Of a stretch of DNA of 49,157 nt, positions 21,121-33,189 are shown piece by piece. The translations under genes and the position numbers were made by a program. The first letter of the stretch is position 1. Each line of letters starts with the position of its first letter. This stretch comes from Chara braunii. Lineage: Eukaryota; Streptophyta; Charophyceae; Charales; Characeae. The DNA lies in assembly GCA_003427395.1 (NCBI GenBank), contig BFEA01000206.1:1048992-1098148 (forward strand), written 5' to 3'. The notes beneath the pieces are model-generated. The model ran no database searches, was not told where the DNA came from, and saw only the letters and a list, made by a program, of their open reading frames with translations.

Positions 21121-22165
21121 CTCGATCTCGATCCCTGAACGCCTCAGATGAAATTTCGACGCCGTAACCAATAATGCTAGGCCCGAGTCTGGGTCTAGCT
21201 CTGGCGGACGCCTGAATAAACGGGCACTGCGCGACGCGCCAAGCTACCAAAGCGCCTTCAGAAGTCACATTGTTGTCAATGTCGTCCTCCGCACGTACAC
21301 ACAGGTCACAGGCAAGCACATCAATCAACGAGACGTAATCTTTTTAATCCCTATTTTAATCAGAAAAATAAAACCCTGGTCGGCGATCACGCCGACTCTT
21401 CAACCATCAACAATAAAAAATATCACACGCGCCTCAAGTCCGCGTGCCCACACACTCTCTACTCTTGTCAACCATTCAACCGCATAAATAACGGGGACTA
21501 CCGCGACTCGCGCGATATATTCAAACTGTAAATCCAGACTTAATTTCTGTCACTTGCAAAAACCAGGGCGGATACCCTTGTAAGGGTATTCGCGACGACA
21601 GCGGCAGCTGCTGTTTGAACATTTTCCCTGTGTTTTTCACATGAAGTACTCCATAGCCAAGACTTTTAAAGAGGCTGGAGAGCTCATGCGAGTTGACGAA
21701 AGTCGATGTCGGTGGAGGAAAGTGGAGTCAGCCCCGTGGAGACCAAAGTGCGGAGAACGTTGGTCCTACTTGAAGAATCATCCCAGTGCAACTGGGAGAG
21801 TGTCATCAAGAGAGTGGCTAGGAGGTCATCATCAATCTATATATGTGCTTTCGTCTGTTTTTTATCTTGTGCAGGTTATCCGTCAAGAGCATCAAGATTG
21901 TCATCATTGTCATTTCAGCAGGGGTTTTTTGTAATCCTCATTTGGTTACCAATGGTAATCATCATCGGCTTCTCTAATTCGTCATCCATGTTATTTATCG
22001 TCTTTTTATCTTCTCATTGGGCATCATCCAGACTTCTCTATAAAAATTGTAATCATCGTCATCTTCTATTTTCATTACAGCAATAGTGAGCTGTCAATCT
22101 TCCACACCGATGCCATTAGGGTATCGCAAGTCCAACGTTCTTTATCTATTTTCGTCAATTTTATT
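21121..22165. other. Mostly unassigned; short exon-like frames
   Basis: A hairpin GGATACCCTTGTAAGGGTATTC lies near 21573. Open frames 21641-21934 and 21706-22086 overlap in different phases, and neither shows a known domain. No gene is called. Confidence 0.3.
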
Positions 22166-22305
22166 TCATCATCATCATCATCATTATCATCATCATCATC
22201 ATCATCATCATCTTCCAATCCGAATCTTTATCATCATAATCATCATCATCATCATCAATCATCATCATTCATTCATCAATCATCATCATCATCATCATCA
22301 CGGTT
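22166..22305 (+). repeat. (ATC)n microsatellite
   Basis: Long runs of TCATCA, slightly interrupted. The His-rich frame across it is an artefact. Confidence 0.95.
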
Positions 22306-23386
22306 TCGTTATTCTTTTTTTCATCAATCAGTAGTCATCTCTGTGTTTGTGATTATATTCTCATCTCTCAGATAGGCTATGGTTTAGTTGGTAGGTAGGT
22401 TGGTCAGGAAGGGAGCNCTACTCCGCAGGGGTAACACAAGGTGGGAGGTGATTGCCCTTCAAGGAGTAAATACAAATGATGGGAGCTGACCTGGGCTGGG
22501 GCTGGGAGATATGTATGGGGGCGCATTATCTCCTGGCGGAGGCAGACTAGGTCAGAGTGTTAGTTTTGAGGTACACCTTTTGGGGGAACTGGTTACCTCA
22601 AGGTAGAAGGGAATGGAGAGGTTCTCTCTCTCGTTGGGGTTGATAGGAACTTCATGCTGATAGCGGGGTTCGGCTCAGCGGAGGCAGCGAGAGGAGAAAA
22701 TGAAATGAGGGGAGAGGAGGAGAATACATGGAAGAAGGGGAGGGGTGGAGAGAAATAATCATCAGCGTCGTCATCATTATCCATCATCTTTGTGATCATC
22801 TCAGGGTACTCGTCAAATTTCATCATCAGAAAGTTTTGCTGATCAAGATTCTGATATTATCAGATCCTCGATTTCTGGTTGGCATTCTAGATTAGCTAAT
22901 TTCCTATTTGAGTCCTCTTGTGTAATGGTCAGGTTGAGTTGGTGCCAGAACGACGCTAGCCGGCGCTAGGGCAGTGCCCTGTAACCTGCTTGTGTAGGAG
23001 GTTGAAGCTTTTTACAGAGGTCTGGAATTAGTAAGGGAGGAAGGCAATCTGCAAACTTGACTAATGGCTACAATCTGGCCAACGATGGTCGGAGTTGGGG
23101 TGGGTAGCGCTGCCCTGTAACCGAGCACGATTGTGGTGTGAGACCGGGAAGAGGCCTGATTGGTGCACAGCACGGGCTCAATTGTGATTGGTTGTTTGGA
23201 ATGGATACAGGAAATTAGGGATAGGATAGTAATTCAGTGCTGAGTAGACAATCTTTCCGATTAGTCATCATCTAGCTCGATTTCATGATCTCAATCACCC
23301 ACTCTGACATCCTAAATTATCCAAAATGATCCTCAATCATCCTAAATTTTCATCAATTGTCAATCATTAATGTATTTCCATTATAA
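22306..23386. other. No gene seen
   Basis: Includes one ambiguous base at 22417 and G-rich stretches on the plus strand. No domain, RNA gene or repeat family was recognised. Confidence 0.3.
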
Positions 23387-23440
23387 GGGATGCTGGGCCC
23401 AGTTCCCAGCACGTGATGCTCCCCACGAATAGATTGGAGC
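23387..23440 (+). repeat. Short dispersed repeat with a covarying hairpin, copy 1
   Basis: This aligns with 49048-49100. GCTGGG and CCCAGC form a stem here, and the other copy has GCTGGA and TCCAGC. The shared 3' part reads GTGAYGCTCCCCAC and AATAGAT. Confidence 0.7.
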
Positions 23441-25194
23441 AATTTTGTTAAAAAAAAAAAATAAAAAAAAAATAAATCAATCCTACTTTGTCCAATAACG
23501 TTTAAACTCCTACCCTGCCTTTTGTCATCTTCTTGAGTACGTTCAATGCAACTCATTTTACACTTTTCAAAACGGAGCCCAGTCCTTTTTCTTTCTTCTT
23601 CGTGATCAGGCTCTTGAACTTTTTTCCCACTCCTTTTACTCCTTCGTCATTTCTTCGCTCCTTTTTGTTGGCAACAGATGTTTCAACTTCCTCGCGGAAG
23701 AAGAACGGAATCATGCAGCTCGACAACTAGCTACTTACAAGCACCAATATGCGCATGATCTTAAGATCCACTTCTACTGCTTTTGCATCTGCTTGGCCAG
23801 TGCTACGACAACTCCTGTCAAATGTTGGGTAAACAGTGGCCTCTTAACACTCCCGGAAAACCTACCGTTGATTGGTACTCAGTCCCACTTTTTCTGCCCC
23901 ATCGCTTTCTTCTTCAAGGGTTTCTTTCAAGCATCTCACCAAGACCGACTTCTACCATCTTCGCTTCCATAACCTCATCGCTTCGGGACTTGGTCCATGG
24001 TTCAGGCTCCTCATCTACCTGCGGTCAGGACCGTCACTACCTTCCCGCACCAGACTAGCCCAGGGAGCCGTCCACTATAGCGCAGTTCTCAGTTTCAAGA
24101 CTCACTCTCAGATTCAAGGGCTGGCGGCACGGATTCTCCTTCATTGACACAGACGAGCAGGATGCCACCAAGATACAGGACTGATCCCTCACTTGCCTCA
24201 AGGCGTCGTCTTCGCAAATCTCTCGATCGGGACGATGAACCAAGCTCCGCAAGACAATCAATCCCTGTGCAACAACTGCTTATCGTGCCTCGCCCACCGC
24301 CTGCACCACCATCACCCCCACCCCAAGTCATCCCTCCCAAGCCTTATAGACCAAGGAAGAAACTTGGCGCCTTCAGATCCTTAGATCTCTACTTTCTAAT
24401 CTCTATCTGCAATTTTTTTTTTTCTCTACGCTTTACTCTTTCTCAAACTCACCCCCTCACCCCTCTCCCTTCTTCCTCCTGCACATGAGCTAAGGATTTG
24501 AATTGCTTTGATTCTCTCTCTTAACGGTTGACTCTGTTTCTTGATATGTACGACAAATTATGGCAGGACCTTACTGTTGTCCTAATGTTGTGTTTTCAGG
24601 AGGAGTTATAGCAAGTGAATAGCAGGACACGCTCGCACCTGGAAAAAAAAAATCCGCCTTGCTTTGTTGAATGAAGTATGATTTTGATGACATCATAGTG
24701 GAACTTTTAGCGTTAATCTTCGGAAACAAGTCTTCAGTCTCTCTCTGAGGTCTAATTGCTTCATTATTTTTTGTTTTCGGCATGAAACTGTGATCACTAA
24801 AAGTTGGTTTAATTGATGGATGTGCTTCGCTTTAAACTTCTTTCCTTCCCACTACCACTATTGAAGGACTTCCCTTCCATACCTTTTTCTTTTGATATCC
24901 TTAATACTTGTTTGATTCCCTCAATCTCAATAAAAGAAAAAAAAAAAAAAAAGGGAAAGGAGAGGTGAGATAAAAAGAAAGGGGAAGAGGGGAAGAGGAA
25001 AATAAGGAAAGGGTGAAAGGATAGCATGTCAACATCAACAGTACCTGCATCATTATCTATAACTTTTGACCAATTGAGTGTTTGATCACCCTAATCTTCA
25101 AGCTCAATTTCTTGACCTATCTCTTTGGATTAATTGATCATCCAAGCCGCATCATTCAGGCTTTTTCCCAATAGACCAAGCAATAGATTGGTAG
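23441..25194. other. Unassigned, with a Pro-rich ORF and polypurine runs
   Basis: The frame 24144-24488 has a basic start and a Pro-rich middle (PPPAPPSPPPQVIPPKP). It could be a gag-like remnant, but there is no zinc knuckle or other diagnostic. From about 25048 the sequence (CATCATTATC, CTTGACCTATCTCTTTG) matches 25510-25640, so the repeat zone starts before 25195. Confidence 0.3.
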
Positions 25195-26029
25195 ATCAAT
25201 CGATAGATCGATTAATTAATTGATAATTAATCAATTGATTAATTGGTCGATCAATCGTTTGGTCGGTCAATCTATAGATATTTCGGCTGATCAATTGATT
25301 AACCGACCGTTCATTCGATTAAGCTGGCCGATTGATTGATTCAATCGACTTGTCGGCCGATCAATCGATTTATTGACCGATCAATCGATTAAATCGGCAG
25401 ATCAAGCGACTTATCCCTGTTACCTTTAACACATATTTCATTACCACAATCTCAATCAAGAGCAAAAAAAAATAAAAAATAGGGCGATGGCAAAGCAGAT
25501 CAATGGATTCCACATCATTATCGATTGAATGGTGAATCATCCAAACCTTAAGCTCAACTCCTTGACAGATCTCTTTGAATCGATCATTTGATCAAACTGC
25601 ATTATTCAAACATTTTACTATTTGACCAAACATTAAATTGACCTATTAAATCGATTGATTGACTAATTAATTGACAATTAACCAATCCATTAATCGGCCA
25701 CTCAATCGATTAGTCGACCGATCAATCGACCAATCGTTTAATCGACTAATCGGTCGATCAATCGTCTAATTGGGCGATCAATCGACTTACCAATTGTTTA
25801 ATCGGACGATAAATCGTTTAATCAGCCAATCAATCGATTATTCAGTCGACCAATCGATTAATCAGTTGATCAATCGTTTAATCGGCCGATCAATTTTTTA
25901 ACCGATCAATTAAGCGATTAATTGGTTACGCAATCAATCAATCGATCGACTATTTAATTGATAGTCGATCATTCGATCAATTGATAATCAATCAATCGAT
26001 TAATCGACCGATCATCTCGTCAACTTATT

Positions 26030-28750
26030 TAATCAAGAAAACTACAAGTTTACCCCTTCTTCCCTACCCTAAATCTCTTCAATGTTGTATTAAGTTTTCA
26101 CGCAAGTCTTTCTTCAATATTATCATCATCAACAAGCAACTTTCGGCAAACGTTAAACAACTACCTGAACTGTAGTCGATCGAACATCCGTTTATCGATT
26201 AATTGTTTAATTGACCGATCAATCGATTATCAACCGATTGATCAATCGATTATCAAACGATTGGTCAATCGATTAATCGACTGATCAAACAATCAATCGA
26301 TCGACTGATAATCGACCTATCGATTAATTGGTTGATCAACTCATTAAACCATTTGATCAAGAAAACTGCAATACTATCCATTATTTCCTACCCTAAGGCA
26401 CTCCAGGATGTACTCTCTCAACTATTAGTCTTTGTGCACGTATGTTTACAAAATATCATGTTCATCAAGCCGCTTCAGACAAACATTGAATATTTACCTA
26501 ACCTTTAGTCGATCAATAAACCGATTATCGACCGACCATTTGATTAGTTGATTATTCAGTTGGCCTATCGTTTAGTCAACATTATCATTCGATTGATTGG
26601 CCGATCGACAAATCAACTGATTATTCGGACAATCAATCGATTAATCGGTCGATCAATCGATTATCCGGACGATCAATCATTTAAACGGTTGATCAATCGA
26701 TTAACCGACTGACCAATCAATCGACTAATCTACTAATTGATAGTCGATCATTCAATGATTTGATAATCGACCAATCGATTAATTGGTCGATCAACTCATT
26801 AAAACATTTGATCAAGAAAATTGCAAGACTATCCCTTCTTCCCTAACCTAAGGCACTTCAATCTATCTGTCTTTGCGCAAATCTTTCTACAGAATATTAG
26901 CATCAGCAAGCCGCTTCCGACAAACATTGAAGATTTTACCTTACCTTTAATCAAACGAGCAAATCCGTTATCGACCGATCAATCGTTTCGTCGATTATTT
27001 GGTCGATCAATCGTTTGATCAACCGATCAATTGATTAATCGGTCAATTAATCAATTAATTGGTCAATCGTTCTACCAATTGACCACTTTTTGTCGATCCT
27101 AAGACATTTCAATGATGTACTCTCCCATCTATCAGTCTTTGCGCAAGTGCTGATACAAAAAGTCATGTTTATCAAGTGGCCTTCGGCAAATGTTGAAAAT
27201 CTACTGACCTTTAGTCCACTATCGACCGATCAATAGATTAGTCGATTAATCCGATAATTCGTTTTAATCGGTCGATCCATCGATTAATCGGTCGAACGAC
27301 CGATCAATCGATTGATCAGTCGATAGGCCGATCAATCGATTAATTAGCTGATCGACCGATCAATTGAGTAATCAGTCGATCATCAGATCAATCGATTAAT
27401 TAACTGATTGACCTATCAATCGATTAATCAGACCATCGACCGATTAATCCATTAATCATCAGATCGCCCGATCATTCGATTAATCGGCTGATCAATCAAT
27501 TAATCCGCCGAACAATGGACCAGCTTTGGGGAAGGTCACACAAGCCCTACGGTAGTTGCGCTACTCGCCATCTGCCACTATTTCGAATGCATTATGACAA
27601 TTTCCCGTTCAGATTCACTCAGAATTTTGACGAATGGCGAGTGATCTCACTTTTCCCCGAGATATTATCTCTTGTGCATCTGGTCAGTGGTCCGATGAGA
27701 TCCTTCATAAGTTTTGAGTTTAGTATCTGTTCATCATCCGACCACACTGGATTCCAACGTGGGTCTGTATTCAACAACAATTCATTGGATGAAAGGAAAA
27801 AAAAAAAAAAAAAAAAAGGAAAGGAAAGGAGGAAGGAGAAAAAAAAAAAAAAAAAAAGTTAGTCAGGGCATGCTCACAGTAACACTTCCAAAGATGCACT
27901 TGACACGAACGGCGAGCAAATCTCGTTGAATCTGACTCTAATTACGTCCAGAAATCAGTCGAAAGAAAGACCCATTCAGACAGTCGGAGGGAGACACAAA
28001 TAACTCATGCGCAAGAAGGAGAACGGGAAAAGAGGAAGGAAGAAAAAAGAAAAGAAGGAAAGGAAGGAGGGTCAAATAAAGAAGGAAGGAAGAAGGAGGA
28101 AGTGTGAAAACGATTGGGTGGATGCATACATGAATGAGGTTATACGGCCTGCAACATTATTAAAAAAAAAAAAAAAAAAAGGAAGAAAAAGAAAAGGGCG
28201 AGCTGCAATTCTATCCCTTATTCCTTACCCTAGGGCACTTCGACGATGTACGCTCACCTTTATCAATCTTTGCGCAAATGTTTCTACAATAATATCATGA
28301 TTAGCAGGCCGCTCCCGCCAAGTGTTGAACATCTGCCTGATCTTTAGTCGACCGAGCAATCGATTATAGGCCGATCAATCATTTAGTGAACTAATTGGTT
28401 GACGAATCGTTTAAATCTACCGATCAATCGATTAATCGAGCGATTGGCCGATCAATCGTTTAATCGGTCGATCCAGCGATTAAACGAACGATCAATAGAT
28501 AGGCCGACCTATCGATTAATCGGCTGATCAATCAATCGCTCGATCATCTAACAATAGATCAATCGTTTAATCGCTTGACCAACTCATAAAACCATTCGAC
28601 CAAGAAAACTGCAAATTTATCCCTTCTTTCCTACCCTAAGGCACTCCAATGATGTACTCTCACATCTACCAGATGTTGCGTGCGTGCTTCTACAAGATAT
28701 CGCATTCAACAAACCATTTCAGACAAGCGTTGATTATCTATATAACCTTA
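26030..28750 (+). repeat. Six copies of a conserved core of about 150 bp within the array
   Basis: Cores begin near 26033, 26352, 26813, 27105, 28205 and 28600. The shared words in order are AAGAAAACTGCAA, TATCCCTTCTTCCCTACC, CTAAGGCACT, GATGTACTCTC, TCTTTGCGCAA, ATCAAGC and ACCTTTAGTCGA. Cores alternate with RRYY patches, which gives a higher-order unit of about 300-450 bp. Copy 4 lacks the first 20 bp. Copies 4 and 5 are separated by a foreign insertion. Confidence 0.75.
27513..28195 (+). other. Insertion interrupting the array, poly(A)-rich
   Basis: The RRYY rhythm stops at 27513 and the next core begins after 28195. Between them is unique sequence with three A runs (27797-27819, 27840-27857, 28160-28180) and polypurine AAGGA tracts. 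One or more retroposon tails are likely. The open frame at 27515-27862 has no recognised domain. Confidence 0.45.
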
Positions 28751-29368
28751 ATCGACCGATCAATCGATTCGGCGGATCAACTGATTACTCGGCTAATTGA
28801 CCGATCAATTGTTTAATCAACTGATCCATTGATTAATCGGCCGATCGGTCGACCAAGGGACTAATCGGACGATCAATCGGTTAATCGGTCGACCAATTAT
28901 TCTAAAATTGTCGAACATTAAGCTTACAAACTCTTCTTAAACACTGGATAGATGCTTGCTCCCATAAAAGAATGACCATTGTGCTCCATCATCTTATTAA
29001 AAAAAAGGAGAAACAGAAAGAAAAGAAATATGTTCGATTAATCAACCAATCAATCGTTTACTGAATCAATCAACCAACCAGTTAACCAGACAATCGATTG
29101 ATGAATTTAATGAATCTCAATTTCCTGTTGTTTGCTCCTTGCAGATATCAATGGATACCACTCTCGATTGAGCTATCATCATCACAATCCTCTTACCTCT
29201 CACCTCTATCCTTAAACTTACAACCCTCCTTCATAATCTTTTTCCGCGTCTATTCTTTCCTTCCAGAGGCATTCTCATAGCTCTTTCCATCCTTGTTTCT
29301 TTATTTTTTGCACCTCCATTCCTAGTCTTCATCCTCATCTCCCCCCGTTTCCTCAATCATTTCCTTCG

Positions 29369-29500
29369 TAAAAAAAAAGGAGAGGAAAAAAAAGAGAAAG
29401 GAAGGAGGAAGAGGAAAAGGAAGAGGAGAAGAAAAAAAGGGGAGAAGGAAAAAAGAGGAGAAGGAAAAAAGAGGAGAAGGAAAGGAAGACAAGAGAGATC
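29369..29500 (+). repeat. 130-bp polypurine tract with a GAGGAGAAGGAAAAAA tandem
   Basis: The plus strand is almost purely A and G over 130 bp, with three near-identical units near 29450-29490. Such tracts can form triplex (H-) DNA. Hydrophobic minus-strand frames here are artefacts. Confidence 0.8.
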
Positions 29501-29982
29501 AACGAGAAGGGCAAAAAAAAAAAACCCGAAGGAAGGGGGCAAAATCAAAATAGGGAAGGATAGAAGGTAAGAGGAGAGAGGAAGGAAGTGACCTCCATAT
29601 GAAGGGCAAAGATAGAGGAACGGGGTCTCAAGGCAAACTTCGACGAAGCAAAGGGGGAAGGGGGTGATCAAGAAGAAATGAGAGGCTTTGGGATAAGGAC
29701 TTCATCATCATAAGTATCCCATTCACAAGCAGAACGCAATGGTAATTTGAAAAAAAAAAAAAAAAAAGGACGAGAGGAAGGAGAGGAAGGAAGAAAGAGG
29801 GAAGGAAAGAAGAGGAAAAACCATTTTAAATAATCAATTTATTTAACAAACAAAATTTTTTGATTTATAATTGTTTTCTATGTGCAGATGGATTAGTGGC
29901 TTAAAACTTTCCTAGCAGCTTCCAACCCTCAGTCTGTCATTGGAGTTGAAGTCTACATTGTGCTTCTTGTCCTCCCCCTGCC

Positions 29983-31050
29983 TTGTCACCAGCAAGAATC
30001 ATAGATTGTGTTAATCCACTCGCCCATGATATCTCTGATCTCCTTTTCCCCATTCCGCCTGAAAACTCCAAAGAACTCCACAAAATTCATGCCCTCGCAA
30101 TCAAGATGAAAAACCCAATCTCCCAACCACCCCTCCCCACCTCTCCTCCTTCCCTTGTCAGAACAAGCCGCCCGACTTTCCTCACCCCCTCTGAACCATG
30201 CTCTTCCTCGTCTAATCTACTTGCCCCAATCACCATCGAAGTTTTTCAGAAGTTAAAGCAGCAGTTGCTCCTCAAAGAGGAAAAAAATCGACTCTCTATT
30301 CAAAAGCCCCAGGAAGAGTTGCTTAAGCGAGACGAAGAAAACCAGACACTCACTCAACTTTATGAGAAGATCCAATCTGAGATGGATGTCATTCTCGACA
30401 AAGCCTAATGGAAAGTCCCCACCAGCGTATGAAGAACTATTCTCTTGGAAAAAGTTGTTCGTCTCCTCATCGTGAAGTACTTTTCTCAGATCGACGCTTA
30501 CATCCGCTTCTTGGCAGTCAGCATGAACTACTCCTACTATCCTATCGGAACGTAAGTAGCATCGGATTTCCGTTCAAGAGTCGCTTCAATTGCCAAAGAT
30601 TTCCTCAAATCTCGAATCTTCAAGGAAGTCAAGCATCATTTATCCAAGGTCATCAGAGAACGCATGGATAAGGCATTTCCGCTAATCAACTTCGAATTTA
30701 ATCACTATATGAGCATCATCCGTCGAGACGCTCACAGGTAAGCAAAGGGTTGTCGCCCGACCTATATATCTTATCGCCCTAGACTGTCAATAGATCCACG
30801 CCATTTGCTTACAAGGGCATATCCTATATTCCTTGTATTGACTTGCAGGTTGGGAATTTCCGAATCCGACTCATCTTCTTATCGCAAGAAGGAAGACCAC
30901 TCAAGGTCTGAGGATCACAAAAAGACTTACTCTTTCAAGCGCCACTATGAGGATGACAAGGATCGGGGCTATGATTATTTATGTGCTTCCAAGATAGTCT
31001 TTACAGATCACCATGATCAATCTCACTCCTCCCCGAAGAGCTCAGTCTGA
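29983..31050 (+). pseudogene. Gag-like ORF of the YR retrotransposon
   Basis: The first part (29983-30408, 141 codons) has a Pro/Ser-rich middle and a predicted coiled coil (QKLKQQLLLKEEKNRL, KRDEENQTLTQLYEKI). A TAA at its end, then a further frame, encode a helical region (AKDFLKSRIFKEVKHHLSKV, INFEFNHYMSIIRRDAH). An intron at 30738-30848 follows, then a Lys/Asp-rich charged tail (SYRKKEDHSRSEDHKKTYS). Gag proteins of DIRS-like elements are poorly conserved, so identity rests on position and character. Stops near 30406 and 30553 break it. Confidence 0.5.
30738..30848 (+). other. Spliceosomal-type intron in the gag-like ORF (111 nt)
   Basis: The donor is CACAG|GTAAGC and the acceptor is TTGACTTGCAG|GTTGGG. 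Removing the segment joins the two sides in one frame across an Arg codon (AG|G). Introns are known in several DIRS-like elements. Confidence 0.6.
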
Positions 31051-31361
31051 TCCTCATTGTACCCCCCCTTTTCACTATCCCTTCTATTCCAACTATTTGC
31101 AACAATCTTTCCTCCACCCCATCACCTCAGGATCTCCAAACTGCCTTATTTGCTCTTCAAGGACCGACTTTTTGGCTTCACAACCTAGAAAACTTTTTCG
31201 TTGCGTCCCCGTCCCGACATTTCTCAAACTGATCTCTTCTACTCTCTTTAAACTTTAGAAGATTCTTTCACTCTGTTTTTTAGTGGATACAGCATGAAGT
31301 TAGAATCAACTTCAAGGACTCTTCACATATCCCAACCTCCAAGGTTATAGAAGTCTGTCGA

Positions 31362-33125
31362 ATGGTAAACAAGGTACTCCCTGCTTCCTCCTTGAAGAGA
31401 GCCTTGCGTTGTACTTCACCCCTACCTCTTCACATTCCCAATCATATAAACTCTCCTTACCACCACGATTTCATCACATCGTCAGTATCTCAACTCTTTT
31501 CCTCTGGAGTCATTGAATTCTTTCATAACCCCATTGTAATCAACCCTGTTTTCGCAATCGAGAGTTCATCTAAGACAAGATTTATTATCGATGTCAGATT
31601 TGTTAGTCTCTTTAGTACTTTTCCAGACTTCCACTACGAATCTATAGATGATTTAACAACCCATCTCTCCGGCTCCCCTACTTCGGACTTCCTCACCTGT
31701 TTTGATATAAAGAATGGGTATTATCACATTCTAGTTCACCCTCTTTTCCGCCAGTATCTTGCTTTTCAATGAAACGGCCTCATCTATCACCTCACAACCC
31801 TTTGCTTCGGTATCTCATATGCATGCTGGATTTTCACAACGATAATGCAGGAAGTAATGGCTGAAATTCGTCTTTGTAAGGTTCACATTACCTCCTACAT
31901 CAACGACTCTGCTCTTGGGCACAAGGATTTCCTAACTCTTATCTGGCAAACCTTCAACTACTCAGCACTTCTTCACAACCTTGGGTTCTTCTTAAGCCTC
32001 CACAAATGTTCCTTCCTCCCTTCTCAATCTATTCGTTTTCTTATCTTCATCATTGATGCTCATGAAAGCGCATGAAGGTGCCTCAAGACAAGATTGCTAA
32101 GATACTACAACTCATCAGGGATACCAATTATAACAACTCCAGTAGAACTATTGCAAAGCTCGCCGGTAAAATTGCGTCTCTCTCGAGAGTCTTCCTGCCC
32201 ACCCTTTTATACCTTTCCTCACTTTATGAGACAATCTCCCCATCTAATTGGGAATCCCCTATACCTATTTCCCCCGATCTTATCAATGATCTTCTCTGGT
32301 GGATTCATCACTTGCCTTACCTCCAGGAAGACTCTGGACAGTCCGACCCCTATCCCTCACAATTTTGACCGATGCATCCGCTCTCCAAATCGTCGTCATC
32401 ATTCAACCCATCAACTTTGAACCCTTCTCTCTAAATCAATGTCTTCCCACTCATCTCTTGTAGTCCTCTTCAACGCACTGAGAACTGTTCACAATAATTA
32501 AAACCTTCCTCTTCCTTGCCACCTCTCACCCCCTCCTATTATCATCCGCATCCATTAGACTTCACTGATAGCCAAGTTACCTCAACTTTGTTTTCTAGGA
32601 TGAAATCCTCAAACCATATTTTCAACCCATGGCTAAGGGACATAACTTCTTTTCTTATTTTCTTTGGCGCAATCCTCTACGCAATTTGGATCCCCAGGTC
32701 TCTTAATACGGAAGCCGACTTACTACCTAAAACAGAGGATAATACAGATTGGGGTCTGCCCAACCATATGAAAGGGACTATTTTCTGTAAACTAGGAGTA
32801 CCAGTTATAAACCTTTTTGCATCTGAATACCACCACGTATGCCCCACCCTTATCTCAAGAGACTGGTCTGTCAACGCCTCTCTACTCGACGCCGTCTCTT
32901 TAGATTGAAATTCCCTGCCTTCTCAGCCCTACAGATATATTTCCCCCCCTGCCGTACTCCTCCATCAAATACTCTCGAAGATCAATGTCAGCCCTGCCCT
33001 TTATCTCCTCATCCTACCCTCATCCAAGAAGGCTTCCTGGTATCCCCGCATTGTCAACCTCAACATTGTCAATCGCTTCATCATCCCCGTCTCCCCCTTC
33101 TCCTGCCTCCCCAGCCCCAGAGTTA
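31362..33125 (+). pseudogene. DIRS-type reverse transcriptase and RNase H
   Basis: RT fingers and palm: SSKTRFIIDVRFVSLF, then SDFLTCFDIKNGYYHILVHP with the first catalytic Asp, then CFGISYACWIFT. The active-site motif at 31896-31907 reads YIND instead of YIDD or YLDD, so one metal-binding Asp is lost. RNase H follows, with FTDSQVTST and the group signature AIWIPRSLNTEADLLPK ... DWGLPNHMKGTIF ... VPVINLFASEYHHVCP, which is characteristic of DIRS/Ngaro/Kangaroo elements. The tail SKKASWYPRI also fits. Lesions: TGA at 31770-31772 and 32906-32908 where Trp is expected, a frameshift near 32072, and others near 32370-32515. No methylase was seen. Confidence 0.82.
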
Positions 33126-33189
33126 GTAACCTCGTGCAGTCGTCAGTTTGACGACAATCTTTATCCTCCCTTAACTGCTTATCACCCTT

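Larger units (their letters stand above)
25195..29100. repeat. RRYY-phased (GATC/AATT-type) array
   Basis: Patches at about 25195-25410, 25640-26025, 26172-26350, 26507-26815, 26948-27095, 27215-27512, 28345-28600, 28750-28910 and 29030-29100 consist of four-base steps. Nearly every step is purine-purine-pyrimidine-pyrimidine (GATC, AATC, GATT, AATT, GGTC). Differences between steps are almost always transitions. Both strands have the same rhythm, so cruciform folding is possible throughout. It looks like a decayed tetranucleotide satellite. There is no coding capacity. Confidence 0.8.

Noticed and set aside
22086-22334. His-rich ORF
   Set aside because: It is only the translation of an (ATC)n microsatellite.
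29357-29671. Hydrophobic 104-residue minus-strand ORF
   Set aside because: It is a Phe/Leu/Ser/Pro translation of a polypurine tract read from the other strand.
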